From Ensifer oleiphilus (GTDB lineage: Bacteria > Pseudomonadota > Alphaproteobacteria > Rhizobiales > Rhizobiaceae), in NCBI RefSeq assembly GCF_013371465.1, contig NZ_JABWDU010000009.1:204893-268892 (forward strand): 64,000 bases of DNA. Direction: 5' to 3'. A program made the translations under genes and the position numbers. Every line of letters begins with the position of its first letter. Positions within the stretch are counted from its first letter, which is position 1. Of the stretch, positions 43,951-53,374 are shown in pieces. The notes under the pieces were generated by a model that ran no database searches, was not told the DNA's origin, and worked only from the letters and a program-made list of their open reading frames with translations.

Positions 43951-46446
43951 ATGCAGCATCGGGCCTATGCCTTCAGCCCCGCAATGGCCGGCTTCATGCT
44001 TTTCCTGTCCGGTGCCGCCGCGCTGATCTTTCAGGTTCTGTGGATCAAGCAGCTCTCGCTCGTCACCGGCGTCGACATCCATGCGGTGAGCGCCGGCGTC
44101 AGCGCCTTCTTTCTCGGTCTTGCCCTCGGCAGCTTTGTTCTCGGACGGTTCGGTGATCGCTCTCTACGTCCCTTGCGCGTCTATGCCGTGCTTGAGATTG
44201 GCGTCGCCCTGCTCGGCGTAGGCGTTACCTTTGGGCTTGCGCGGATCGCCCCGCTCTTTGTCTCGATCGAATCGAGCCTGCCCGTTGCCGCGTGGGCGAT
44301 GTTGATCCTGATTGTTGCCGCACCGGCCTTTCTGATGGGTGGGACGCTTCCGGTGCTCCTGCGCGCCCTCGAAACAGCGCCCGGCGGTGTCGGCGCCAAG
44401 GGTGGACGCCTCTACGCCGCCAATACGCTTGGCGCCATCATCGGCTGCCTTGCGATCTCCTTCGTCATCGTTCCAGCACTCGGGGTGCAGGCAACCGGCC
44501 TTACCGCGGCCGCTCTTGGGCTTGCCGCGGCAGCCCTCGCGCTGTCTCGCAGCGCGGCGTCCACCATCGCTACACCACAGGCATTGTCGGCACCGTCGGA
44601 CAGCGAAGGCGGGTCCCGTCTGGCGCTTGCACTCTACGCGCTCGCCGGCGGTGTCGCGCTCGGCTACGAGGTCGCCTGGTCGCAGGCGATCGTGCAATTC
44701 ATCTCGACCCGTTCTTTCGCCTTCTCGGTCGTGCTTGCCACCTATCTCGCCGGCCTTGCGCTTGGTGCCGCGCTGTTTGCACGACGGACCGATCGGCTTG
44801 ACGATCCCTGGACCACTTTCGGCCTGCTCATTACCGCGGCAGGCCTCGTCGCACTTTTCGAGCTGGCCGTGCTCGGCACGTGGCTCACCGTTTGGCAGAC
44901 AAACGCCGAAGCTGCGGTTGCAGCCGTCACAGGCAGTGTCTTTGCGGGCATGAGCGCCCGCTTCGTTGTGGCAGCACTCACCATCGTTTTCGTGCCGACG
45001 CTGATCCTCGGCGCCGCCTTTCCGGTGGCGTTGCGCCTTGCCGTCGACCCCGCCCATGTCGGCCGCGATACCGGCCGTGTGCTCGCCTTCAACACGCTCG
45101 GCGGCATCGCCGGAACGCTCGTCACGGGCTTTCTTCTGATCCCGACGCTCGGCATCATCCGAAGCTTCTCCATCCTGGCAGTCGCCGCCGCCGTGATCGG
45201 CGTTGTCGCGATCAGCCGGGGTAAAGGCAGCTTGCTTGCCGGCCCTCGGCTGGCCGTGCCCGTGCTCGGTGCCGTCACTCTCTTGCTTGCCGTCTTCGTG
45301 CCATCGGACAGGCTCGCCGCACTGCTGACCAAATCGCGCAGCGACGGCACGATCGTCTCCTACGAAGAAGGTCTCGGCGCCACGGTCGCGGTCATCGAAC
45401 AGGGGCAAGCCGACCGGCGCTTCCGCCGGCTCTATATTCAGGGCGTCTCCAATACCGGCGACGCCATGCCGTCGCTGCGCTACATGCGGCTGCAGGCGCT
45501 GCTTCCTCTCCTCATCCACAAGGGCGAACCGAAGTCGGCGCTGGTGATCGGGCTCGGGACCGGCATTACCGCCGGGTCGCTGCTGGCTTATCCCGGGCTG
45601 GAACGCCGCGTGGCCGCCGAACTTTTGCCTTCGGTCGCGCGTGCATCCGGCCTGTTCAAGGGTAATTACGATGCTGCCACGGATCCCCGGCTGGAGGTGC
45701 GGCTGCGCGATGGGCGGCGTGAACTGCTGCGCAGCGACGAGCGCTACGACCTGATCACGCTTGAGCCGCCGCCGCCGTCGGCCGCCGGCGTCGTCAATCT
45801 CTATTCATCGGATTTCTACAGGCTCGCGCGCGACCGTCTGGCCGAGAACGGCATGCTGGCGCAATGGCTGCCGATCGCCACCCAGAACGATGAAGACACC
45901 CGCTCGCTGGTCAAAAGCTTCCTGGATAGCTTCCCGCAGGTCACGCTCTGGTCGACGGAATTGCACGAAATGCTGCTGGTCGGCTCGCTCCAACCACAGG
46001 AGATCGATGCCACTCGGATTGCAGAGCGGATGAAGGAGCGCCCGATTGCCGCAGCGCTTGGCGAGGTCGGCATTTCCGGGCCGGCCGATCTGCTGGCGAC
46101 CTGGATGATGGATCGCTCGGGGCTTGAGCGCTACGCCGGCTCCGCCCTTCCCGTTACGGACGATCAGCCGCGGATCGAGTACGCAAGCTGGGTGCGGCCC
46201 GACGAGTTGCAGCGCACTCTTCCGGCGCTGATCGCTCTCAGGACGCAGGCCCCGCTCCTTGCCGTCGACCCCGCAACGAAAACGGCAATTGCCGAAGCGC
46301 ACAACAGGCTGCTGCTTTTCTACCAGGCCTCTCTCAATGCCTATGCCGGCTACCGTGCCGAATGGGCGCGCGACATGGAGCTGCTGATGCGCGGCGAACA
46401 GGCCAACCCCTATTACGGCTGGTTCGTTTCAAGCAGTCAGCGATGA
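43951..46446 (+). CDS. Fused membrane transporter-like and spermidine-synthase-like protein
   Basis: 831 residues. The first 480 or so contain about twelve to fourteen hydrophobic segments resembling the MFS-like domain of this family. The C-terminal part has a Rossmann methyltransferase/spermidine synthase fold: GLGTGITAGSL near residue 535, then LITLEPPPP and NLYSSDFYRLARDRLAENG. Such fusions are common in proteobacteria, and their substrate is not established. I use the ATG at 43951, preceded by GAGAGACAGGG. A TTG at 43885 would add 22 residues. Confidence 0.85.
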   Translation: MQHRAYAFSPAMAGFMLFLSGAAALIFQVLWIKQLSLVTGVDIHAVSAGVSAFFLGLALGSFVLGRFGDRSLRPLRVYAVLEIGVALLGVGVTFGLARIAPLFVSIESSLPVAAWAMLILIVAAPAFLMGGTLPVLLRALETAPGGVGAKGGRLYAANTLGAIIGCLAISFVIVPALGVQATGLTAAALGLAAAALALSRSAASTIATPQALSAPSDSEGGSRLALALYALAGGVALGYEVAWSQAIVQFISTRSFAFSVVLATYLAGLALGAALFARRTDRLDDPWTTFGLLITAAGLVALFELAVLGTWLTVWQTNAEAAVAAVTGSVFAGMSARFVVAALTIVFVPTLILGAAFPVALRLAVDPAHVGRDTGRVLAFNTLGGIAGTLVTGFLLIPTLGIIRSFSILAVAAAVIGVVAISRGKGSLLAGPRLAVPVLGAVTLLLAVFVPSDRLAALLTKSRSDGTIVSYEEGLGATVAVIEQGQADRRFRRLYIQGVSNTGDAMPSLRYMRLQALLPLLIHKGEPKSALVIGLGTGITAGSLLAYPGLERRVAAELLPSVARASGLFKGNYDAATDPRLEVRLRDGRRELLRSDERYDLITLEPPPPSAAGVVNLYSSDFYRLARDRLAENGMLAQWLPIATQNDEDTRSLVKSFLDSFPQVTLWSTELHEMLLVGSLQPQEIDATRIAERMKERPIAAALGEVGISGPADLLATWMMDRSGLERYAGSALPVTDDQPRIEYASWVRPDELQRTLPALIALRTQAPLLAVDPATKTAIAEAHNRLLLFYQASLNAYAGYRAEWARDMELLMRGEQANPYYGWFVSSSQR

Positions 46447-46678
46447 CGGGTTGACTGATATCGTCGACATGCCGCTTTGGCTTCCGTGCGACCTGCTCAA
46501 GCCGCGCGCATAGACGCAGCCGACCAAGAATAATTCCACTCGAATGGCAAACGGGCGCGAAATATTTGCGCAACAGCCCTTATGAATGGCACCTGATTGC
46601 AACCCGGCATCTACACTCCCGGTGTATCCTGTCGCCATTCAATCCAACCATCTGTTGGGCAGGGAGGCAGGATATCTC

Positions 46679-47215
46679 ATGACGGACCAGGACAAGACCT
46701 CAGGCGCCGCGACATCGCGCGCGGCGATGGAAGGCGAGCTTGGCATTCTCGCGCGGCGGCGCATAGAGGCCGGCATCATCGCACCGATCTATGAGGCGAT
46801 GCGCGAAGAGATCGGCGAGGAGCGCGCCCAGGCGATCCTCGACAAGGCCGTCAGCCAGGCGGCCATCGAGGCCGGCAAGGCCTTTGCGGCCAAGACCCCC
46901 GGCGGAACCAACCTGCGGACGTTTCAGGAACTGCAGGATCTCTGGACACAGGACGATGCCCTGACGATCGAGGTGACGAAGGCGACCGACAACGAATTCC
47001 ACTACAACGTCAAGCGCTGTCGATACGCCGAGACCTATCGCGAGATGGGCCTCGGCCATATCGGTCACCTGCTTTCGTGCAACCGCGATGGCGTGTTCTG
47101 CACCGGCTACGATCCGCGCATCACGCTGGAGCGCACACAAACGGTGATGCAAGGCGCCTCCCATTGCGATTTCCGCTATCGCCTGAATGCCGAGGCGCCC
47201 GGAGAGCAAAAATGA
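46679..47215 (+). CDS. L-2-amino-thiazoline-4-carboxylate hydrolase family protein (AtcB-like)
   Basis: 178 residues, matching the ATC hydrolase family by FHYNVKRCRYAETYREMGL and LLSCNRDGVFCTGYDPRI. In Pseudomonas, L-ATC hydrolase opens the thiazoline ring of L-2-amino-thiazoline-4-carboxylate to N- or S-carbamoyl-L-cysteine, which a carbamoylase then turns into cysteine. The next gene encodes such a carbamoylase and overlaps by 4 bp, so the two probably act in sequence. Homologs are also found next to other ring-cleaving steps, so the exact substrate is uncertain. The ATG at 46679 follows an AGGGAGGCAGGA site. Confidence 0.8.
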   Translation: MTDQDKTSGAATSRAAMEGELGILARRRIEAGIIAPIYEAMREEIGEERAQAILDKAVSQAAIEAGKAFAAKTPGGTNLRTFQELQDLWTQDDALTIEVTKATDNEFHYNVKRCRYAETYREMGLGHIGHLLSCNRDGVFCTGYDPRITLERTQTVMQGASHCDFRYRLNAEAPGEQK

Positions 47216-48471
47216 CGGCGACCGGAAACGCACGCAGCATGCCGGCCAGCGGCACCAACATGCCTCGAATCAACGGTAACCGGCTCTGGGCCGATATCGT
47301 CGCGACCGCACGCTTCGGCGGCACCGACAACGGCGGCGTGACCCGCCTGACGCTGACGGAGGAAGACCGGCACGTCCGCGACTGGTTCATCGCCGAATGC
47401 CGCTCCCTTGGCTGCACGATCGAAATCGACCGGATCGGCAACATCTTCGCCACCTATCCCGGCGAGGACCCGTCGCTGCAGCCGATCGCCGTCGGCAGCC
47501 ATCTCGACACCCAGCCGCAGGGCGGCCGGTTCGACGGTATCCTTGGTGTTCTCGCAGGGGTGGAGCTGATCCGGACGCTGAAGGAGACGGCGACCGTGCT
47601 GCGGCACGGCCTGACGGTCGTCAACTGGACGAACGAGGAAGGCTCGCGCTTCTCGCCGGCGATGATGGGCTCCGGCGTCTTTGCTGGTGCATCCCGGCTT
47701 GAGGCTATAGAGGCGGTTCGGGACCGGGATGGGACGAGCGTGCTCAGCGCACTCGAGGCGATCGGCTATCGCGGCGAGACCCTCGTCGGCCATCTCGGCT
47801 TTGCCGCCTATGTCGAACTGCATATCGAGCAGGGCCCGCTGCTGGAAGCGGCGGCGACGGAGATCGGCATTGTTACCGGCGTGCAGGGCGTACGCTGGTT
47901 CGATGTCTCCATCTCCGGAACGGAAGCCCATGCCGGCAGCACGCCGATGGCACAGCGCGACGATGCGCTGGTCGCAGCTTCCGAGATCGTGCTTGCCGTT
48001 CGCGACATCGCGCGCCGTCATCCACCGGGCGTTGGCACTGTCGGCTTCGCCTCGGTCGGCCCGAATTCGCGCAATGTCGTGCCGGGTTCGGTGCAGCTAC
48101 AGATCGACATGCGCCATCCTTCCGAGGCGGGGCTCGACCAGATGCAGGCCGCCCTTGAGCAAGCGATCGAGGCGAGCCACTCAAACATCGCGCTCCGTCA
48201 TATCTGGTCGAAGCAGCCGGTCGTGTTCGATCCCGCTATCGTCGATGCCGTGCGCGCCAACGCCGCCGCACTCGGCCTTTCCGCAACCGAAGTCGTCTCC
48301 GGCGCCGGTCACGATGCGGCCCATATCGCCGGCATCTGCCCGACGGCGATGATCTTCGTGCCTTCCAAGGACGGGCTGTCGCACAACGAAGCGGAGTATT
48401 CCTCGCCGGAGGAATGTTCGCGCGGCGCCGACGTACTGTTACAGACTGTGCTGCAGATCGACCTGAAATAA
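47212..48471 (+). CDS. N-carbamoyl-L-amino-acid hydrolase (M20 family, AtcC-like)
   Basis: 419 residues of the Zn-dependent M20/ArgE family. Metal ligands are visible in AVGSHLDTQPQGGRFDGILG near residue 100, the WTNEEGSRF block near 140, the ELHIEQGPLLE block near 205, and a C-terminal His in DGLSHNEAEYSS. Members remove a carbamoyl group to give an L-amino acid, CO2 and ammonia. The ATGA overlap with the AtcB-like gene points to production of cysteine from a carbamoyl-cysteine. Allantoate or ureidopropionate would also fit the family. A terminator follows. Confidence 0.9.
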   Translation: MTATGNARSMPASGTNMPRINGNRLWADIVATARFGGTDNGGVTRLTLTEEDRHVRDWFIAECRSLGCTIEIDRIGNIFATYPGEDPSLQPIAVGSHLDTQPQGGRFDGILGVLAGVELIRTLKETATVLRHGLTVVNWTNEEGSRFSPAMMGSGVFAGASRLEAIEAVRDRDGTSVLSALEAIGYRGETLVGHLGFAAYVELHIEQGPLLEAAATEIGIVTGVQGVRWFDVSISGTEAHAGSTPMAQRDDALVAASEIVLAVRDIARRHPPGVGTVGFASVGPNSRNVVPGSVQLQIDMRHPSEAGLDQMQAALEQAIEASHSNIALRHIWSKQPVVFDPAIVDAVRANAAALGLSATEVVSGAGHDAAHIAGICPTAMIFVPSKDGLSHNEAEYSSPEECSRGADVLLQTVLQIDLK

Positions 48472-48476
48472 CGACA

Positions 48477-48512
48477 AACGTCGCCGGCAGGATTTCCTGC
48501 CGGCGACGTTTT
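48477..48512 (+). terminator. Rho-independent terminator
   Basis: AACGTCGCCGGCAGG (48477-48491) pairs with CCTGCCGGCGACGTT (48496-48510), followed by TT. It ends the AtcB/AtcC-like operon and lies against the convergent isochorismatase gene, so it may act in both directions. Confidence 0.85.
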
Positions 48513-48528
48513 CGCAATACTCACAAAC

Positions 48529-49218
48529 TCAGCTGCGGGCTGAATCCAGTTGCTCATGGTCCTTCTCGACCTGCTGCGCCTTCAGGTAGCTTTCGATCAG
48601 CAGCTGATATTCCGGGAAGATCTTGGTGTAGATTTCGGCCCATTGCTGCGCGTCGTCGCGGTGCCAGGTGCGCTGTAGCTCGGAGGCAACGGCCGCCGTG
48701 TCCATCGGGACGACGCCAGCCTGAACCACGCGAGCAAGCGTGATCTCCTGCGCCATCTTCGAATAGGTGCCGGACGCATCGACGACCGCGAAAACCTTGT
48801 AGCCTTCATGCACGGCGCTGATCGCCGGGAACGCCATGCAGACGCTCGTGATCGTGCCGGCAATGATCAGCGTCTTGCGACCGGTCACCTTGACGGCCGC
48901 CACGAAGTCCGGATTGTCCCAGGCGTTGATCTCGCCGCGGCGCGCGATGTATGTGGCATGCGGCGCATTGGCATGGATTTCAGGGATCAGCGGACCGTTC
49001 GGTCCCTGCGGCACCGACGCCGTGGTGATCACAGGCATCTTCGTCAGCGTCGCCATGCTGGCAAGGGCCGCCGCATGCGCGCGCAGCTTCGGCATCGGCA
49101 TGTCGTTGACGGTCTGGAAGAGGCCGCTCTGATGGTCGATCAGAAGCATGACCGCATCATCGGGATCGATAACAGGGCGGGCACCGTTGAAATTGGCGAC
49201 ATTGTTGACGTTCGTCAT
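48529..49218 (-). CDS. Isochorismatase-family cysteine hydrolase (YcaC-like), copy 2
   Basis: 229 residues. The catalytic Asp is in LLIDHQSGL near residue 27 and the catalytic Cys in [10 protein letters not shown] near 125, with a Lys in the KTLIIAG strand region. YcaC-like enzymes form oligomers and hydrolyse unknown amide-type substrates. It follows a close paralog by 27 bp on the same strand. Probably cotranscribed with pirin and copy 1. Confidence 0.88.
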   Translation of the reverse strand: MTNVNNVANFNGARPVIDPDDAVMLLIDHQSGLFQTVNDMPMPKLRAHAAALASMATLTKMPVITTASVPQGPNGPLIPEIHANAPHATYIARRGEINAWDNPDFVAAVKVTGRKTLIIAGTITSVCMAFPAISAVHEGYKVFAVVDASGTYSKMAQEITLARVVQAGVVPMDTAAVASELQRTWHRDDAQQWAEIYTKIFPEYQLLIESYLKAQQVEKDHEQLDSARS

Positions 49219-49245
49219 GACTCTTCTCCTATGACTGGCCCGCTA

Positions 49246-49872
49246 TTAGCGGGAAGCCTTGGTGGTCGTGTAGCTGGTGATCAGGTTGCGGTAGTCGGGG
49301 ATGTGGTTTGAGAACAGCGTACCCAGGCCCTCGACGTCGTTGCGCCAGTCGCGATGCAGCTCGCAGGCAAGACCAAACCAGGTCATCAGCTGGGCGCCGG
49401 CCTGCGACATGCGATCCCATGCCGAATGGCGGGTGATCTCGTTGAAAGTGCCTGACGCGTCAGTAACGACAAAGACGTCAAAGCCTTCCTCGAGAGCAGA
49501 CATTGCCGGGAATGCGACGCAGACCTCGGTGACGACGCCGGCAATGATCAGTTGCTTTTTGCCCGTGGCCTTGATCGCCTTGACGAAGTCTTCATTGTCC
49601 CAGGCATTGATCTGGCCGGGACGCGGGATGAAGGGCGCATCCGGGAACATTTCCTTGAGTTCCGGCACGATAGGGCCATTCGGGCCGTCCTCGAAGCTGG
49701 TCGTCAGAACCGTCGGCAGCTTGAAGTATTTGGCGAGGTCTGCGAGCGCCAGAACGTTGTTCTTGAACTTGTCGGGATCGATATCCCTGACCAGCGAGAG
49801 CAGGCCCGCCTGGTGGTCGACGAGCAGAACCGCCGCCTGATCCTTGTCGAGACGCTTGTAGGTTTTTGCCAT
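49246..49872 (-). CDS. Isochorismatase-family cysteine hydrolase (YcaC-like), copy 1
   Basis: 208 residues from the ATG at 49872, which has an AAGGAG site; a longer frame runs to 49959. Catalytic Asp in LLVDHQAGL, Cys in VTEVCVAFPAMSALEEG. It is clearly related to the next gene, so a tandem duplication with later divergence is likely. It is between pirin and copy 2 in an apparent three-gene operon controlled from the LysR/pirin promoter region. Confidence 0.88.
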   Translation of the reverse strand: MAKTYKRLDKDQAAVLLVDHQAGLLSLVRDIDPDKFKNNVLALADLAKYFKLPTVLTTSFEDGPNGPIVPELKEMFPDAPFIPRPGQINAWDNEDFVKAIKATGKKQLIIAGVVTEVCVAFPAMSALEEGFDVFVVTDASGTFNEITRHSAWDRMSQAGAQLMTWFGLACELHRDWRNDVEGLGTLFSNHIPDYRNLITSYTTTKASR

Positions 49873-49965
49873 AGTGAAGACTCCTTCATCTCTAGTCATG
49901 TCCGCGTGCTCTGACCGTTTATCGGCCGTCTTGGGCCCGGCGCGGAGTTCCGAGCCCACGAGAAC

Positions 49966-50841
49966 TCAAAGTGCCGGTTCGGAAATCGCGCCGAAGCTGC
50001 CGTTCTGGAAGTCGGCGAAGGCCTGACGGATTTCGTCTGATGTGTTCATGGCGAACGGGCCATGCATGACCACCGGTTCGTCGATCGGCTCGCCGCTGAG
50101 CACAAGCACCGTCGCATCCGAGCTGGCGTCGAGCGTGATGGCGCCGCCTTCGCGGCCGAGTAGGCCGAACTGGGCTTCGCCGATCAGGTCGCTGCCGTTG
50201 ACCAGCACGGTACCGTGCAGCACCGCCAGGCCGACCGAATGGCCCTGAGGAAGATCAATCGCCAGCGAGCCACCCTGCTTCAGCCAGACATCCCAGAGAT
50301 TGATCGGCGTAAACGTCTTGGCTGGTCCTTTGCGACCATCGAACGCTCCGGCGATCACCCGCAGCGTGCCTGCACCCTCCGGCAGCGTCACGGTTGGGAT
50401 GTCGCCATCGAGCAGGGTCTGGTAACCAGGCGTTGCGGACTTGGCGCGAGCCGGCAGGTTGACCCAGAGCTGGACCATCTCGAGTGTTCCGCCCGTTTTG
50501 GTGAAGGCTTCGGAATGGTACTCCTCGTGCAGGATACCACCGGCGGCCGTCATCCATTGCACGTCTCCGGGTCCGATATGGCCGCCATTGCCGGCAGAGT
50601 CGCGATGCTCCACTTCACCGCGATAGACGATGGTCACGGTATCGAAGCCGCGATGCGGATGCACGCCGACCCCACGCGGACGACTGGTCGGGGCGAATTC
50701 TGTCGGACCTGCATAATCGAGCAGCAGGAAAGGGCTTGCATGTTCGCCGACGCTGTCATGGGACAAGAGCGAACGCACTGGAAAACCGTCGCCGACCCAG
50801 TGAGGCCGGGCGTTTCCGAAGATGCCGAGTATCTTGCGCAT
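49966..50841 (-). CDS. Pirin-family cupin protein
   Basis: 291 residues. A bicupin of the pirin type with the metal-binding VGVHPHRGFDTVTIVYRGE block near residue 55 and the HEEYHSE block near 100. Pirins act as quercetin dioxygenase-like enzymes or iron-binding cofactors. I take the ATG at 50841, preceded by an AAGGAGAAAC site. Divergent from the LysR gene at 50967, with a palindromic site between. First gene of the run that continues into the two isochorismatase-family genes. Confidence 0.9.
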   Translation of the reverse strand: MRKILGIFGNARPHWVGDGFPVRSLLSHDSVGEHASPFLLLDYAGPTEFAPTSRPRGVGVHPHRGFDTVTIVYRGEVEHRDSAGNGGHIGPGDVQWMTAAGGILHEEYHSEAFTKTGGTLEMVQLWVNLPARAKSATPGYQTLLDGDIPTVTLPEGAGTLRVIAGAFDGRKGPAKTFTPINLWDVWLKQGGSLAIDLPQGHSVGLAVLHGTVLVNGSDLIGEAQFGLLGREGGAITLDASSDATVLVLSGEPIDEPVVMHGPFAMNTSDEIRQAFADFQNGSFGAISEPAL

Positions 50842-50938
50842 TTGTGTTTCTCCTTGTGCATCGCGTTGCAAGCGATGACGTTGGGAGGAACATATTCCCG
50901 CGACAAATCTGGCGGTAGATAGCCAAACCGGGCTATAG

Positions 50939-50956
50939 TGTCCTATCAATAGGACA
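50939..50956. promoter_or_regulatory. Perfect palindrome between pirin and LysR genes
   Basis: TGTCCTAT at 50939-50946 pairs with ATAGGACA at 50949-50956, spacer CA. It lies 11 bp before the LysR ATG and about 100 bp upstream of pirin. The position fits autorepression of the LysR gene and control of the pirin operon by it. Confidence 0.7.
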
Positions 50957-50966
50957 ATAATTCGCC

Positions 50967-51887
50967 ATGCAGGACTTGAACGATCTTAGGCTTTTCGTCG
51001 ATGTCGTCGAGCAGAACGGCTTTGCCGCCGCCGCGCGCAAGCTCGACATGCCGCGTTCGCGGCTGAGCCGCCGCATCGGCTTGCTGGAAGAGCGCCTCGG
51101 CGTCCGGCTTGTCCAGCGTTCGACGCGGCACTTCGTCGTGACCGAGATAGGCCGGGAATACTACCGCCATTGCGTCGCCATGCTGGTGGAGGCCGAAGCT
51201 GCGCAGGAAGTGATCGACCGTACACGCTCCGAGCCGCAGGGCGTCGTGCACGTCAGTTGCCCCTCCTCGGTGCTTTACTTCCAGGTCGGAGAGATGATTG
51301 CCCGCTTCATGGCCGGCTGCCCGAAGGTCGCGGTGGTGCTCGAAAGCACCAACAGACAGGTGGACGTGCTTCGCGAAGGCATCGACATCGCCATTCGCGT
51401 CCGTTTCCCACCGTTGGAGGAGAGCGATCTCGTGATCAAGAGGCTGGCCGAAAGCGCGCAGCGCCTGGTCGCCAGCCCGCGGCTGCTCGGGCATGACACA
51501 CGGCCGCTGAAGCCCGCCGACCTCACGGCCCTTCCGAGCATGGCCTGGAATTCCAACCGGCAGGAACATGACTGGTGCCTGGACGGGCCCGATGGCGCCA
51601 ATGCCGTCGTGCGCCACAGCCCGCGCCTCGTCACAGAAGACATGGTGGCCCTGCGCCTCGCAGCACTGAAAGGCGTCGGCGTCACGCAATTGCCGACAAT
51701 GGTCGTCAGGCAGGACCTGAAGGATGGGACGCTGGTCGACGTATTGCCCGATTGGGCACCCCGGGCCGGTATCATTCATGCCGCCTTTCCATCCCGGCGC
51801 GGGCTGCTTCCCTCGGTCAGGGCCCTGCTCGACTTTCTTGCGGTCGAATATGCCGAACTTGCTCGCCTGGACGAGCCGGGGACGTGA
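50967..51887 (+). CDS. LysR-family transcriptional regulator
   Basis: 306 residues. The helix-turn-helix is FAAAARKLDMPRSRLSRRI, then RLVQRSTRHFVVTEIG and an effector-binding domain. It is divergent from pirin with the palindrome TGTCCTAT-CA-ATAGGACA between them, so it likely controls the pirin/isochorismatase genes. Its stop is 24 bp from the convergent ROK gene. The effector is unknown. Confidence 0.92.
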   Translation: MQDLNDLRLFVDVVEQNGFAAAARKLDMPRSRLSRRIGLLEERLGVRLVQRSTRHFVVTEIGREYYRHCVAMLVEAEAAQEVIDRTRSEPQGVVHVSCPSSVLYFQVGEMIARFMAGCPKVAVVLESTNRQVDVLREGIDIAIRVRFPPLEESDLVIKRLAESAQRLVASPRLLGHDTRPLKPADLTALPSMAWNSNRQEHDWCLDGPDGANAVVRHSPRLVTEDMVALRLAALKGVGVTQLPTMVVRQDLKDGTLVDVLPDWAPRAGIIHAAFPSRRGLLPSVRALLDFLAVEYAELARLDEPGT

Positions 51888-51911
51888 CCCGGCCGGCACT
51901 TCCCCGCTCGG

Positions 51912-53141
51912 TCAGGAAGCGTCGGCGCTGCGCGTCTTCAGGATTGCGGAAAAACGGGGATCGAAGGTACGGCTGATAGGCTCGGCAGCAGCCCCGATGG
52001 CGACGGCCCAGGGATCGGTGAAGCCGACCTGCAGCCGCGGCAGGCTGCGATCGCGGCGATCGGCCAGCGAAGCAAGCAGCGGCTGCATCGCATCGACGAT
52101 CAGCCGCGCCAGACCAGGCGGGAGTCCGCCGCACAGGATCACCGTCTGCGGGTCGAAGACGGTTTCGAGCGCCTGGACGACGGCGCGCAATTCGTAGACG
52201 GCCGCATCCAGCCAACCGGGCAACCGGATATCCTCGCCTGCCACGGCCGCATCGATGCGGGCATAGAGCTCCGGATCGGCCGGGTCGAGCTCAAGCAATT
52301 TGCAGAGAGAGGCAATCGACGCGCGATATTCGAGCGGTGTGCGCTCGTGCTCGGCAGCCCCGCGCGGCCGGCTGAGGATCATGCCGATCTCGCCGGCGTT
52401 GCCGTTAGCACCCCGATAAAGCTCGCCGTTGAGGATCAGCCCGGCGCCAAGACCGTAGCCGAGATAGATACAGATGGCTTGATCGACGCCGTGCGCTGCG
52501 CCGACCAGACGCTCGGCCGTGGCGGCCGCCGCCGAATCGTTCTGCAGGGCGACATCGAGGCCGGTGCCGGCGGCAAGCGTTTCAAGCAGGGGAAAATTCT
52601 GCCAGGCAGCCATCATCCAGGGATCGTCGCCATCCACTTCAACACCGAACGGACCGGGCATCGCCGCACCAAGTCCGACAAGGCGTTGCTCCGATTGTGG
52701 CGCGATCGATGCCAGATCACGTCGGGTCTTTTCGATGAGATCCAGAATGGTCTTGACACCGGTCGCCGGCCCGCCCGCCGGGAGGTTGGCCTCTGCGCGC
52801 GCCAGAACCGTACCCACGAGATCGACAGCGATGGTGCGCGTTGCGTGCCGGTCGATCTGCAGGCCGATGGCAAAGGCGCCCTCGGCAACCAGGCGATAGG
52901 GGGTCGACGGCTGGCCCCGGCCGTTGCGTACAGCTGTCAGCGACTGGACCAGCCCGTCGCGTTCCAGATCCTCGATGATGTTGGAAACCGTCTGCTTCGT
53001 CAGCGCGGTCGCACGGGCAAGGTCGGCGCGGGACAATTGTCCGTTCAACCGCAACGCGTCGATCATGACGCGCCGGTTGTGGGCACTCGTCCCTTCCTGG
53101 TTGGTGCCGCTCTTTGCCCGGATCGGCCGCAAGTCATTCAT
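51912..53141 (-). CDS. ROK-family transcriptional repressor
   Basis: 409 residues from the ATG at 53141. An N-terminal winged helix (LSRADLARATALTKQTVSNI) is followed by a sugar-kinase-like ROK domain with a NAGEIGM motif. The CxCGxxGCxE zinc motif typical of many ROK proteins is not seen, so zinc binding is doubtful. It is divergent from a sugar ABC operon, and the inverted repeat at 53185-53205 between them is its likely operator. The sensed ligand is probably the transported sugar or its phosphate. Confidence 0.9.
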   Translation of the reverse strand: MNDLRPIRAKSGTNQEGTSAHNRRVMIDALRLNGQLSRADLARATALTKQTVSNIIEDLERDGLVQSLTAVRNGRGQPSTPYRLVAEGAFAIGLQIDRHATRTIAVDLVGTVLARAEANLPAGGPATGVKTILDLIEKTRRDLASIAPQSEQRLVGLGAAMPGPFGVEVDGDDPWMMAAWQNFPLLETLAAGTGLDVALQNDSAAAATAERLVGAAHGVDQAICIYLGYGLGAGLILNGELYRGANGNAGEIGMILSRPRGAAEHERTPLEYRASIASLCKLLELDPADPELYARIDAAVAGEDIRLPGWLDAAVYELRAVVQALETVFDPQTVILCGGLPPGLARLIVDAMQPLLASLADRRDRSLPRLQVGFTDPWAVAIGAAAEPISRTFDPRFSAILKTRSADAS

Positions 53142-53184
53142 CCCGAAAACCCCACTTGACACCGTTAGAATATTGAACAAGAAA

Positions 53185-53205
53185 TAAGTCAAGACAATTG
53201 ACTTA
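53185..53205. promoter_or_regulatory. Inverted repeat, probable ROK operator
   Basis: TAAGTCAA (53185-53192) pairs with TTGACTTA (53198-53205), with the 5-bp spacer GACAA. It lies 44 bp upstream of the repressor gene and 170 bp upstream of the sugar-binding-protein gene. TTGACTTAATTGG may itself include a -35 element for the operon. Confidence 0.65.
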
Positions 53206-53374
53206 ATTGGGAGCCATCAAGAGCTCCGGGGGAACGAAGGCGACGGCCAAAGATCGTCGCAAGCGCTCCAATAGATATGTCGACGGCCGTCCGCAAGCGG
53301 GCGGATTTCTCATATCCGATGCACCAGGGAGGTGTATCGGCACCACTGATACCACTCAGTTATTGGAGGCAGGA

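Noticed and set aside
44164..45519. 451-residue minus-strand open frame
   Set aside because: Antisense to the membrane part of the transporter/spermidine-synthase-like protein; highly charged composition is the expected mirror of hydrophobic codons.
48430..48446. Partial GTWAC-GTTAC-like match (ACGTACTGTTACAG)
   Set aside because: It is inside the carbamoylase coding sequence, lacks the first half and the CGTACTT end, and is best treated as chance.
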